A stretch of 7,906 nucleotides of DNA. It comes from JASFEQ01 sp050122535 (GTDB lineage: Bacteria; Desulfobacterota; DSM-4660; Desulfatiglandales; HGW-15). Made by a program: the position numbers and the translations under genes. Location of the stretch: contig JASFIT010000214.1 in the NCBI GenBank assembly GCA_050122535.1, forward strand, positions 1 to 7,906, in the 5' to 3' direction. How positions within the stretch are numbered: position 1 is the stretch's first letter; every line of letters begins with the position of its first letter. Below the pieces are notes generated by a model that saw only the letters and a list, made by a program, of their open reading frames with translations, was not told the origin of the DNA and made no database searches. Positions 1 through 6,158 of the stretch are shown piece after piece.

Positions 1-912
1 GCCGGGTCCAGACAGATTGGAATCTATAAGGACGATTTCATCGAGGGCTACCGGGAGATGACGCAGGAGATTCACAAGCGAGGCGCCCGGGTTGCGATGC
101 AGATTACGCACGGGGGTTTTTTTTCCAATGACAAGCTCACGGGTCAGAAGTCGCTCGCGCCTTCTGAGGTGGAGGGGTTTGGCCAGTCCCGAAGCCGGGA
201 AATGCGTGTGAAGGAGATCTCGGATCTCATCGACGCATACGGACAGGCGGCCCGACGTGCAAAGGAGGCGCAATTTGACGCGGTTCAGATCCATGCGGCC
301 CACGGATATATGATGAGTCAATTTTTATCCCCGGTCTTCAACCAGCGAACCGATGCTTATGGGGGATCTGTGGAAAATCGAGCAAGGGCGCTTTTGGGCG
401 TGCTTCAAAAAGTAAGGGCTGAAGTGGGCCCCGAGTATCCGGTCCTGGTCAAGTTGAATTGCCGGGATTTCTTAACGGATGGTCTTGAATTAGAGGACTC
501 TATTCAAGTGGTTTTTGAACTCCAAGAAGCGGGCACTGATGCCATTGAACTGAGCGGTGGGACGATTGTCTCAGGAGAGATAAATCACTGCAGGGCAGGG
601 ATAACGTCTGAGGAGAAGGAGGCCTATTTTCGGCAGGAAGCAAAGGCTGTCAAAGGGAAACTCCAGGCACCCCTGATCCTGGTTGGTGGGATTCGCTCAT
701 TCCAGGTAGCGGACCGGCTCGTGAATGAAGGGTATGCGGATTACATCTCCATGAGTCGGCCTTTTATTAGGGAGCCCGATCTGATCAAACGCTGGGAATC
801 CGGAGATGTGAGGAAGGCAAAGTGCGTCTCGGACAACCAGTGTCGCGGCCCTGTCCTGGCCGGAGAAGCGCTTCACTGCGTTTTAGAAAAGAAACTAACA
901 GAGGGCACATAG
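1..912 (+). CDS. NADH:flavin oxidoreductase, Old Yellow Enzyme family (5' partial)
   Basis: FMN-dependent TIM-barrel oxidoreductase, expected to be cytoplasmic, that reduces activated C=C bonds such as those of enoates or enoyl-CoA; the substrate is unknown. The frame is open from base 1 with family-like sequence, so the gene begins upstream. About 303 residues are present against roughly 340-370 for single-domain members. Visible marks, numbered from the Met at base 58: the substrate-binding HAAH motif (H79, H82) followed by SQFLSP and the YGGSVENR signature; KLNCRDF near 132; LVGGIRS near 208, phosphate-binding; and SMSRPFIREPDL near 231. The tail has C256-VSDNQ-C262-x11-C274, resembling the [4Fe-4S] motif of 2,4-dienoyl-CoA reductase but with Asp at the second Cys position. 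The FAD/NAD domain of the long dienoyl-CoA reductases is absent, so an external electron donor is inferred. A small Cys protein starts 7 nt after the stop. Family call is secure; the reaction is not. Confidence 0.9.
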   Translation, partial: AGSRQIGIYKDDFIEGYREMTQEIHKRGARVAMQITHGGFFSNDKLTGQKSLAPSEVEGFGQSRSREMRVKEISDLIDAYGQAARRAKEAQFDAVQIHAAHGYMMSQFLSPVFNQRTDAYGGSVENRARALLGVLQKVRAEVGPEYPVLVKLNCRDFLTDGLELEDSIQVVFELQEAGTDAIELSGGTIVSGEINHCRAGITSEEKEAYFRQEAKAVKGKLQAPLILVGGIRSFQVADRLVNEGYADYISMSRPFIREPDLIKRWESGDVRKAKCVSDNQCRGPVLAGEALHCVLEKKLTEGT

Positions 913-919
913 GGGATAT

Positions 920-1114
920 ATGCGCAAGATGCTGACCTGTAAGGGTTGCGTGTATCAAAAAGGCGCGACCTGCCTGCATCACAAGGTCTTGGATATGGAT
1001 CCTTCTCGCAGGTGCCGGTTTTACCGGAATAGAAGGTATAAAAAAGTCCCTGTGCGGCCCCTGGAGGAGGCGTTCAGGCTGTTTAAGAAAGTACCGCCCC
1101 GCCCTTACAATTGA
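920..1114 (+). CDS. Small four-cysteine hypothetical protein (64 aa)
   Basis: Not recognised as a named family. The 64-residue product is basic and has C7-x2-C10-x7-C18-x13-C32, with H20 and H21 between, which could bind zinc or an Fe-S cluster; this is inference from spacing only. There is no signal peptide or membrane segment. It starts 7 nt after the flavin oxidoreductase stop, and a GGGG run lies just 4 nt before the ATG, so translation coupled to the upstream gene is plausible. The next in-frame ATG (base 929) lies farther from that purine run and would not change the cysteines. An opposite-strand frame spans the same bases but shows no protein-like features. It may be an accessory to the flavoenzyme. 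The main doubt is that a 64-codon frame can occur by chance, but the four ordered cysteines and tight spacing argue for a real gene. Confidence 0.6.
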   Translation: MRKMLTCKGCVYQKGATCLHHKVLDMDPSRRCRFYRNRRYKKVPVRPLEEAFRLFKKVPPRPYN

Positions 1115-1139
1115 CACACAGAAGTTCTTTCCCTAAACT
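1111..1139 (+). promoter_or_regulatory. Possible sigma-70-like promoter before the acyl-CoA synthetase gene
   Basis: A perfect -35 box TTGACA (1111-1116) overlaps the stop of the small Cys gene. It is followed after 17 nt by TAAACT (1134-1139), a 4/6 match to TATAAT. Start of transcription would be near 1146, giving a leader of about 118 nt. The -10 is weak and the nearby hairpin overlaps the end of the -10, so this is a candidate only. Confidence 0.4.
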
Positions 1140-1161
1140 CCCTGCATAGAAAAACAGGGGG
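1138..1161 (+). terminator. Hairpin between the small Cys gene and the acyl-CoA synthetase gene
   Basis: CTCCCTG (1138-1144) pairs with CAGGGGG (1155-1161) in a 7-bp stem with one G-T pair and a 10-nt A-rich loop. It is followed by TATTGTT, only a broken T tract. It could be a weak intrinsic terminator for the flavin oxidoreductase transcript, or a leader structure. Evidence is by eye only. Confidence 0.3.
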
Positions 1162-1263
1162 TATTGTTAACGTCCTGTCATCCCGAACCCCATTTACACG
1201 CCCAAAACTGATCGGACCTGTCTCCCTGCGAATGCGCAAACTTCTCCTAGGAAAGGTCGCTTT

Positions 1264-2643
1264 ATGAAGAACTTCTTCGAGCCTGAAAGCGTTGCCCTTA
1301 TCGGGATCAGCCGAAAAAGCGGACCGGGATCCTTAAATCTCATGGAACGCATGATACAATTTGGCTTCCCCGGGCAAATCTATCCTGTGAATCCAAATGC
1401 CAAGAAAGTCCTGGGGAAAAAAGCGTACCCAAATGTAAGAGATGTTAAAGAGCGTATAGATCTCGCCGTGATAAGTAGCCCTCGGGAGACGACCATCGGA
1501 ATTCTCGAAGACTGTGTTGCAGCAGGTATTAAGGCAGCCATTGTGGTCAATCAGGGGTTTACCGATGCGGATAGCCGAGGGAATGAACTCCAACAGAAGA
1601 TGGTAGAGCTTGCAATGAGAGATGGGATTAGAATTCTTGGTCCCAACACCCTCGGGGTGCTCAATAATTTCAACAACTTCACCACCTCTTTTATGCCCAT
1701 GGTTAAAGAGAAAGCACCCGTCGGCTTGATATGTCAATCAGGAATCCACATGGTGGCGCCAGCGCAATTTTGTGGTGAGATCGGGAAAGGCGTTGATCTG
1801 GGCAATGCGTGTGATGTGGGTTTCTATGATGCCTTGAAATACTTTGCCGAAGATCCTGGTATAGAAATGATCGCTGTTCATATGGAAGGCCTTAACCAAG
1901 GAAAGCGGTTTCTTTCTCTGGCCAGCGAAGTGGTAAAAGAGAAGCCCATTGTAATCCACAAAAGCGGCAGCAGTGAGACAGGGGCAAAGGCAGCCATGTC
2001 CCATACGGGCAGCATGGCGGGCGACTATCAATTACTCAAGACCGCTCTAAAGCAAACAGGCGTGACTTTCTTGGAAGAAGCAGGCCAGATGCCCCATGCC
2101 GTAAAGACCCTGCGTAACCTCCCAGTCATGAAAGGAAATCGCGTGGCGGTCATTACCTATAGCGGCGGGGCGGGTATCATGGTCAGCGATGGACTGGAGA
2201 GATATGGACTGAAACTTGCCTCCCTTTCCCCCAAGACGACGGGCAAGGTGGCCGAACTTTCCCCTGACTGGATGCCGCTCGGAAATCCCCTGGATATCTG
2301 GCCGGCCCTCATGCTCCACAGCGCTGAAAAGGCCTATTCAGCCGCACTAAGGGCTGTGCTGAATGACCCGAATGTGGACGGCGTTATGTGTATAGCGATT
2401 GCCCCTGTGCCTGAATTCTCCAATTTAGAGGTGTCAGAATTACTCAATCGCATGGTGGAAGAATTCCCTCCTCACAAGCCGGTGATCGTTTGGACCTACG
2501 GTCCCAATGCAAGGGAGGTTCGCGAAAAATATGAATCAAAGAAAAGAATAATGACATACCCAACCCTCGAGATCTCCGCGTGGGCTTTGTCGTTATTAAG
2601 AGACAGGTTTAACATGGTTGAGCAAGGAGCCCGGGATTCCTGA
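1264..2643 (+). CDS. Acyl-CoA synthetase (NDP-forming) alpha-subunit-like, CoA-binding protein
   Basis: Matches the alpha part of ADP-forming acetyl/acyl-CoA synthetases, which interconvert acyl-CoA + ADP + Pi with free acid + CoA + ATP in the cytoplasm. Order in the 459 residues: a CoA-binding Rossmann domain (about 1-130, with FGFPGQIYPVNP near 33 and LGPNTLG at 125-131); a succinyl-CoA-ligase-like domain (about 150-280) with CQSG at 157-160 and SHTGSMAG at 246-253, where H247 fits the phosphorylated histidine; then a third ligase-CoA domain (about 290-445) with YSGGAG at 299-304 and GNPLD at 340-344. The family usually has SQSG; here it is CQSG. The ATP-grasp beta domain of the fused roughly 700-residue form is missing and no beta-subunit gene follows, so a partner elsewhere is needed for nucleotide chemistry. 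The start is fixed by AGGAAAGG at 1249-1256, 7 nt before the ATG. A QueG-like gene follows after 50 nt. The acyl substrate is unknown. Confidence 0.88.
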   Translation: MKNFFEPESVALIGISRKSGPGSLNLMERMIQFGFPGQIYPVNPNAKKVLGKKAYPNVRDVKERIDLAVISSPRETTIGILEDCVAAGIKAAIVVNQGFTDADSRGNELQQKMVELAMRDGIRILGPNTLGVLNNFNNFTTSFMPMVKEKAPVGLICQSGIHMVAPAQFCGEIGKGVDLGNACDVGFYDALKYFAEDPGIEMIAVHMEGLNQGKRFLSLASEVVKEKPIVIHKSGSSETGAKAAMSHTGSMAGDYQLLKTALKQTGVTFLEEAGQMPHAVKTLRNLPVMKGNRVAVITYSGGAGIMVSDGLERYGLKLASLSPKTTGKVAELSPDWMPLGNPLDIWPALMLHSAEKAYSAALRAVLNDPNVDGVMCIAIAPVPEFSNLEVSELLNRMVEEFPPHKPVIVWTYGPNAREVREKYESKKRIMTYPTLEISAWALSLLRDRFNMVEQGARDS

Positions 2644-2693
2644 GGCATGCTCAGGATACAGGCTCGAAACGCCTAAGAAACTGGAGAAAGAGC

Positions 2694-3491
2694 ATGAAAG
2701 ACCTTACTGCGGAAGTGAAACAATTTGCGCTGGATCAAGGGATGGACCTGGTTGGGATCGCTTCGACGGAAACGCTAAACGCGAATACCCCAGAGGGATA
2801 CAATCGGCCAGAAGAAATATTAGCAGAATGCAGGAACATTATTGTTGTTGCCCTCAGATGGTCAGACCCTCTGGTGGATGGATTGCCAGAGCTTCGAGCC
2901 ATGTACAGCCGGATGATGATCATGATGAATAACCAGATTGATCAGACGTTGCTTCGCATCTCTTCTTTTTTGACGGCCAAAGGCTTCCTGGCCCTGCCTG
3001 TTCATGCCTCAGACCCCTATGACTTGAGCGCGCTGAAGGGGATCCTTTCTCACAAGCATGCAGCGGTGCAGGCCGGACTGGGTGAATTTGGTTTGAGCAA
3101 TCTTTTGTTGACGCCACGATTCGGGCCGAGGCAAAGGTTCGGGCAGATTTTAACCGATGCAGAACTGATACCCGACAAACCGTTAGAATCAAGTCTCTGC
3201 GAAAAGACCATCCAGAAGTGTGGCTTTGCCTGTATAAATATCTGTCCAAAGCGTGTCATACCCAATGATTACGAAAGTGATCGGGGGATCATGAAAACTG
3301 TCGTTTGGAAGGGGACAAACATAGACAAAGCGGGTTGCTCCTACTACCAAGACCGGGGGCTTCCCCATATGGGGCGAAATGGGTATACATTCCGATGTGG
3401 CTTGTGCATACATGCGTGCCCCGTGGGATCAGAAATTCCAGAAAGAGAGACCCTGGCTCAAGGCATTAGACCTGTAAAGATTGTTCCCTAA
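2694..3491 (+). CDS. QueG-like [4Fe-4S] protein, paralogue 1 (epoxyqueuosine-reductase-related)
   Basis: A 265-residue protein of the epoxyqueuosine reductase/reductive dehalogenase-like superfamily, probably cytoplasmic (no signal peptide). The N-terminal part (about 1-115) aligns with the cobalamin-associated half of QueG. A conserved core at 119-162 includes SHKHAA, AGLGEFGLSNLLLTP and FGP, then ILTD. Cysteines follow as C169-x6-C176-x3-C180-x3-C184-P, C215 and C235-x2-C238-x3-C242-P, eight in all, enough for two [4Fe-4S] clusters; the spacing of the first group is unusual. QueG's DSAP active-site motif is not found, and it is shorter than E. coli QueG (379 aa), lacking its C-terminal extension. 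A role in tRNA queuosine synthesis is therefore unlikely; low-potential electron transfer, or reduction of a corrinoid or small molecule, is inferred. GGAG at 2683-2686 sits 7 nt before the ATG. The gap to the upstream gene is 50 nt, suggesting one operon. A divergent paralogue follows. Confidence 0.8.
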   Translation: MKDLTAEVKQFALDQGMDLVGIASTETLNANTPEGYNRPEEILAECRNIIVVALRWSDPLVDGLPELRAMYSRMMIMMNNQIDQTLLRISSFLTAKGFLALPVHASDPYDLSALKGILSHKHAAVQAGLGEFGLSNLLLTPRFGPRQRFGQILTDAELIPDKPLESSLCEKTIQKCGFACINICPKRVIPNDYESDRGIMKTVVWKGTNIDKAGCSYYQDRGLPHMGRNGYTFRCGLCIHACPVGSEIPERETLAQGIRPVKIVP

Positions 3492-3515
3492 AAAGAAAAA
3501 TTAGTTTAAGGTAAT

Positions 3516-3533
3516 AGGCTTATGTGAGGCTTA
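3516..3533 (+). repeat. AGGCTTA direct repeat with 11-nt period
   Basis: AGGCTTA occurs at 3516-3522 and again at 3527-3533, one helical turn apart, in the 109-nt gap between the two QueG-like genes. Such phased repeats can be sites for a transcription regulator, but no convincing promoter hexamers were found next to them. Chance is not excluded. Confidence 0.35.
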
Positions 3534-3600
3534 GTGTGGATTTTGGCATAAAACCCAAGAACGGGTATCAGGGTTACCCCAGTTAAAGAAAGGAGGAATT

Positions 3601-4374
3601 ATGTTATCTGCCGACGAACTGAAAGAACAGATCCAGGCTTTCGGTGCGGACCTGGTGGGTGTGGCAAGGGCCGATTCACCTTTGTTGGGAGAGCACGGCG
3701 AAGATCCAGAAAAACATCTGCCCGGCGCTCAGTCCCTTATCAGTTTTGGTGTTGCCTTGAACAGAACCGCTGTCTGTTCTGATAACATGCGCCTGAATCG
3801 GTATGACTCCATGTGCGTCTATGAGCGCCTTAATCATATAAGCCTGGAGACGACCCGCGTGCTTGCCAAAGAAGGGGCTAAAGCTATTAGCATATCTCCC
3901 TACTTCCCCATTGATATGGGGGGGGAGTCAAGAGGTATGAAAGGTGACATGAATCACAAAACCGTTGCGGCCATTGCAGGTGTTGGAAGCATTGGATTGA
4001 GCCGGTTACTATTAACCCCTGAATTCGGTCCTTTTGTACGTCTGGGCACCATTGTAACTGACGAATCCCTCAGTGCAGATGAGCCACTGGATGAGAATCC
4101 CTGTGAAGAATGTGACGCCTGTCGAACCGCCTGTCCCGCGGAAGCTATCAAGGAAGACGGGACACTTGATTACCGTGCTTGCGCTATCAATACACTAAGG
4201 AACGGCATTCCAGGACTCATTGCGACCACAAGACAATTAGCAGGGGCTGATGAGAAGGGAGTCAAAGGCATAGTCTATGGCGCAGATTTGTGGGAAATTT
4301 GGCAAGCTGCTGTTTCTAGCTCTATCTACAGCTGTTCCGAATGTATTGGCTCCTGCCCTGCAGGCTCAAAATGA
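3601..4374 (+). CDS. QueG-like [4Fe-4S] protein, paralogue 2 (epoxyqueuosine-reductase-related)
   Basis: A 257-residue paralogue of the preceding gene, also without a signal peptide. Across the core (residues 118-169 here, 119-170 there) 28 of 52 positions are identical by eye, including HK, GLS-LLLTP, FGP, TD and PL. Its Fe-S region is the more canonical: C168-x2-C171-x2-C174-x3-C178-P, then C194 in a segment that aligns with the ARRCISY region of E. coli QueG, then C245-x2-C248-x3-C252-P near the C-terminus. This fits two [4Fe-4S] clusters. Extra cysteines C59 and C72 lie in the N-terminal half. QueG's DSAP motif is absent, replaced by GDMNHK, so queuosine synthesis is not supported; a redox or corrinoid-linked role is inferred. 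A strong AGGAGG (3591-3596) lies 4 nt before the ATG. The adjacent paralogues may work as a pair. The stop is 32 nt before the next gene. Confidence 0.8.
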   Translation: MLSADELKEQIQAFGADLVGVARADSPLLGEHGEDPEKHLPGAQSLISFGVALNRTAVCSDNMRLNRYDSMCVYERLNHISLETTRVLAKEGAKAISISPYFPIDMGGESRGMKGDMNHKTVAAIAGVGSIGLSRLLLTPEFGPFVRLGTIVTDESLSADEPLDENPCEECDACRTACPAEAIKEDGTLDYRACAINTLRNGIPGLIATTRQLAGADEKGVKGIVYGADLWEIWQAAVSSSIYSCSECIGSCPAGSK

Positions 4375-4394
4375 TCCGTTTTTTATTTTCGGAC

Positions 4395-4400
4395 AAGGAG
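4395..4400 (+). promoter_or_regulatory. Ribosome binding site deciding the start of the Lys/Glu-rich gene
   Basis: AAGGAG lies 6 nt before the ATG at 4407. The same frame is open back to an ATG at 4341, but that start lies inside the QueG-like gene, has no such site and would add 22 residues ahead of a normal signal peptide. The site therefore fixes the start at 4407. Confidence 0.7.
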
Positions 4401-4406
4401 CTTATT

Positions 4407-4850
4407 ATGAGAAATAAGATTGCGATGATGGGTTTTGTGGTGTTTTTGTCACTCGTTTTTTCAAGTTCAGTGGTTTTGGCCAAAGATAAGGGCAAAGGAA
4501 GGGGTGGTGATGACCCCTCTGGTTGGAGCAAAGGAGAAAAGGAAGGCTGGCAGGGGGATGCCCCCCCTGGATTGAGCGAGGAGAGAAAAGGGGAGAAGGA
4601 AGGACAAAAAGAGAAGCGCAAGACAGAATATGAAAAGAAAAAAGTAAAACGTGAGGCGGAAAAACAAAAACGAAAACGAGAAAAGGAGTGGGAAAAGGAA
4701 AAACGAAAAAAGGAAACAGAAACCGAGAAGGAAAAACGGGAAGCGCTAGAGAGGGAGAAAAAGAAACAAAAGGCCGAGATAGAAAAAGCAAAGGCTGAAC
4801 AGCAGAAGGAAAAGGCGAAATGGGAGAGAGATCGGAAAAAGAAAGAATAG
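4407..4850 (+). CDS. Exported Lys/Glu-rich helical protein of unknown function (147 aa)
   Basis: No named function is recognised. The first 25 residues form a classic Sec signal peptide: positive MRNK, a hydrophobic stretch about 6-24, and the cleavage motif VLA before K26. The mature start has a glycine-rich segment with paired GW motifs (SGWSKG, EGWQG) and PPGL at 53-56, a pattern seen in small periplasmic proteins of Proteobacteria. From residue 61 to the end, 64 of 87 residues are K, E or R and there is no proline, which predicts a long charged single alpha helix or coiled coil. There is no lipobox or C-terminal anchor, so a periplasmic location is inferred. The gene starts 32 nt after the QueG-like gene and may be co-transcribed, though a functional tie is doubtful. 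Coding sense is strongly purine-biased, which explains a long stop-free frame on the other strand. Confidence 0.75.
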   Translation: MRNKIAMMGFVVFLSLVFSSSVVLAKDKGKGRGGDDPSGWSKGEKEGWQGDAPPGLSEERKGEKEGQKEKRKTEYEKKKVKREAEKQKRKREKEWEKEKRKKETETEKEKREALEREKKKQKAEIEKAKAEQQKEKAKWERDRKKKE

Positions 4851-4948
4851 TTTTGGTATGGCCTAAGGATCAAAAGCAAGAAAGGAGCCCATTCATATTT
4901 CAGAAAGGTATAGATGCAGACTGTCCTAGGGCGTAGGCGGCTGGAAAC

Positions 4949-4970
4949 CTCAAATTCTTTCCTGTTTGAG
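4949..4970. repeat. Short inverted repeat in the gap before the reductase gene
   Basis: CTCAAA (4949-4954) pairs with TTTGAG (4965-4970) around a 10-nt loop in the 213-nt gap 4851-5063. It lacks a following T tract, so it is a poor terminator; it might be an operator or nothing. No convincing promoter was found in this gap, which otherwise holds no gene I can support. Confidence 0.25.
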
Positions 4971-5063
4971 CAGGCACAACACATGGTATGTCACCACTAC
5001 AAACAAACGCCGGACCTTTGCTTTAGGTGTTGCAGTCAGAGAATCTTTTTTTAGGAGGCGGTT

Positions 5064-6008
5064 ATGCGTATCGCTGTCTTTGGTACTGGGGGCGTCGGGG
5101 GATATTTTGGCGGGCGGCTTGCCCAGGCTGGGGAGGATGTTGTGTTTATCGCCCGAGGAGATCATCTGGAGGCCATGCTAAAACAGGGTCTACAGGTGGA
5201 TAGCGTGAATGGTGACTTCCGGGTGAAGTCTGTGCAGGCAACGGACGATCCTGCTCAAGTTGGGATAGTGGATATGGTTCTAGTAGGTGTAAAGGCCTGG
5301 CAGGTACCAGAGGCGGCAGAGGCTATAAGGCCAATGATAGGGCCAGACACGGTTGCCCTGCCCCTGCAAAACGGTCTAGAGGCTCCGAAGCAGTTGGCAG
5401 CGGTACTGGGTGATCAGCATGTCTTAGGCGGTTTATGCGGCCTTTCGACTTTCATCGTGGGACCGGGTCATATTCGCCACGCTGGAGCAGACCCTTTCAT
5501 AAGATTTGGTGAGTTAGACAATCGTCCAAGTCAGCGTGTCGAAAGGCTAAGACAAGCCTTTGAAAGAGCAACAGGGTTAACCGTGGAGATCCCCCCGGAC
5601 ATTCATGTTGCCATGTGGATGAAGTTCCTGTTTATCACTGTATGGAGTGGGTTGGGGGCGGTGACGCGTGCCCCACTTGGGATATGGAGTAGCCTGCCGG
5701 AGACGCGTCACATGGCAGAAAGCGCGCTCCAAGAGATTATCAGCGTGGCGCAAGCGCGCGACGTTGGGTTGCCCGAAAACGCCATGCCCACGATAATGAA
5801 CATGTATGACAGCTTGCCGCCCGACATAACCTCATCCATGCAGCGCGATATTGCGGAGGGACGCCCTTCGGAACTTGACGCACAGATCGGCGCGGTGGTG
5901 CGCCTTGGGGAAGAGACCGACGTGGCGACCCCACTGCACAAATTCATTTATGATACTCTGTTGCCCGCGGAGCTGCGTGCACGAGGCCAACTTCAGTTCG
6001 GTGAGTGA
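5064..6008 (+). CDS. 2-dehydropantoate 2-reductase-like (PanE/ApbA family) oxidoreductase
   Basis: NAD(P)H-dependent ketoacid reductase of the ketopantoate reductase family, cytoplasmic; the classic reaction turns 2-dehydropantoate into pantoate for pantothenate and CoA synthesis. The 314 residues match family length. An N-terminal Rossmann fold carries GTGGVGGYFGG at 7-17 and ARG at 30-32, where R31 would suit NADP. LQNG at 101-104 supplies N103 (E. coli N98), K187 in MWMKF matches catalytic K176, and E270 in GRPSELD matches E256; S258 corresponds to S244. However, the two substrate-contacting Asn residues of E. coli (N180, N184) fall on I191 and S195. This points to a paralogous subfamily whose substrate may be another 2-ketoacid. 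AGGAGG at 5053-5058 lies 5 nt before the ATG. No pantothenate gene is adjacent. It reads toward the minus-strand pair. Fold and family are secure, substrate is not, so no symbol is given. Confidence 0.88.
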   Translation: MRIAVFGTGGVGGYFGGRLAQAGEDVVFIARGDHLEAMLKQGLQVDSVNGDFRVKSVQATDDPAQVGIVDMVLVGVKAWQVPEAAEAIRPMIGPDTVALPLQNGLEAPKQLAAVLGDQHVLGGLCGLSTFIVGPGHIRHAGADPFIRFGELDNRPSQRVERLRQAFERATGLTVEIPPDIHVAMWMKFLFITVWSGLGAVTRAPLGIWSSLPETRHMAESALQEIISVAQARDVGLPENAMPTIMNMYDSLPPDITSSMQRDIAEGRPSELDAQIGAVVRLGEETDVATPLHKFIYDTLLPAELRARGQLQFGE

Positions 6009-6158
6009 ATTTGGGGACGTCTTTGATTATTTGTACTAGGGAATGCCTTAATTCTCGATGTGGCGGGATGTCTTATGGCAGGGACGGTAAAATGCCGCTG
6101 TTCAGGACGCACGTTTTTGTTTGTTCTGTTTGAAAAGAGTATTCTGCAGTCTATTGTT
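6009..6158. other. Non-coding gap between convergent genes
   Basis: No gene is supported in these 150 nt. A T-rich stretch at about 6113-6130 could end plus-strand transcription from the reductase gene, but I see no strong GC stem directly before it. No convincing intrinsic terminator is evident for either strand. Confidence 0.4.

Noticed and set aside
785..1117. Minus-strand frame (110 codons) across the end of the flavoenzyme and the small Cys gene
   Set aside because: It overlaps the conserved C-terminus of the flavoenzyme, shows no recognisable motif, and is less plausible than the four-Cys product on the plus strand.
2618..2932. Plus-strand frame bridging the acyl-CoA synthetase and first QueG-like genes
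   Set aside because: It overlaps both genes out of frame and its product resembles no protein family; the gene starting at 2694 explains the region.
4352..4393. Hairpin CCTGC-CCT-GCAGG followed 14 nt later by a T run, considered as a terminator
   Set aside because: The stem is only 5 bp, lies within the coding end of the QueG-like gene, and is too far from the T run at 4379-4384 to act as an intrinsic terminator.
4341..4406. Upstream in-frame ATG for the Lys/Glu-rich gene
   Set aside because: It lies inside the QueG-like gene, has no ribosome binding site, and would put 22 residues before a standard signal peptide that starts at 4407.
4322..4984. Long minus-strand frame (220 codons) opposite the Lys/Glu-rich gene
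   Set aside because: It is the mirror of the purine-rich tract, giving a Phe/Ser-rich low-complexity product. It overlaps two genes and has no domain or ribosome binding site; the plus-strand product has a true signal peptide.
5018..5046. TTGCTT-N17-GAATCT as a promoter for the PanE-like gene
   Set aside because: Only 3/6 and 2/6 matches to the consensus boxes; too weak to list as a feature.
4966..5181. Plus-strand frame overlapping the start of the PanE-like gene
   Set aside because: It runs out of frame through the conserved Rossmann coding sequence and lacks a ribosome binding site; chance frame.
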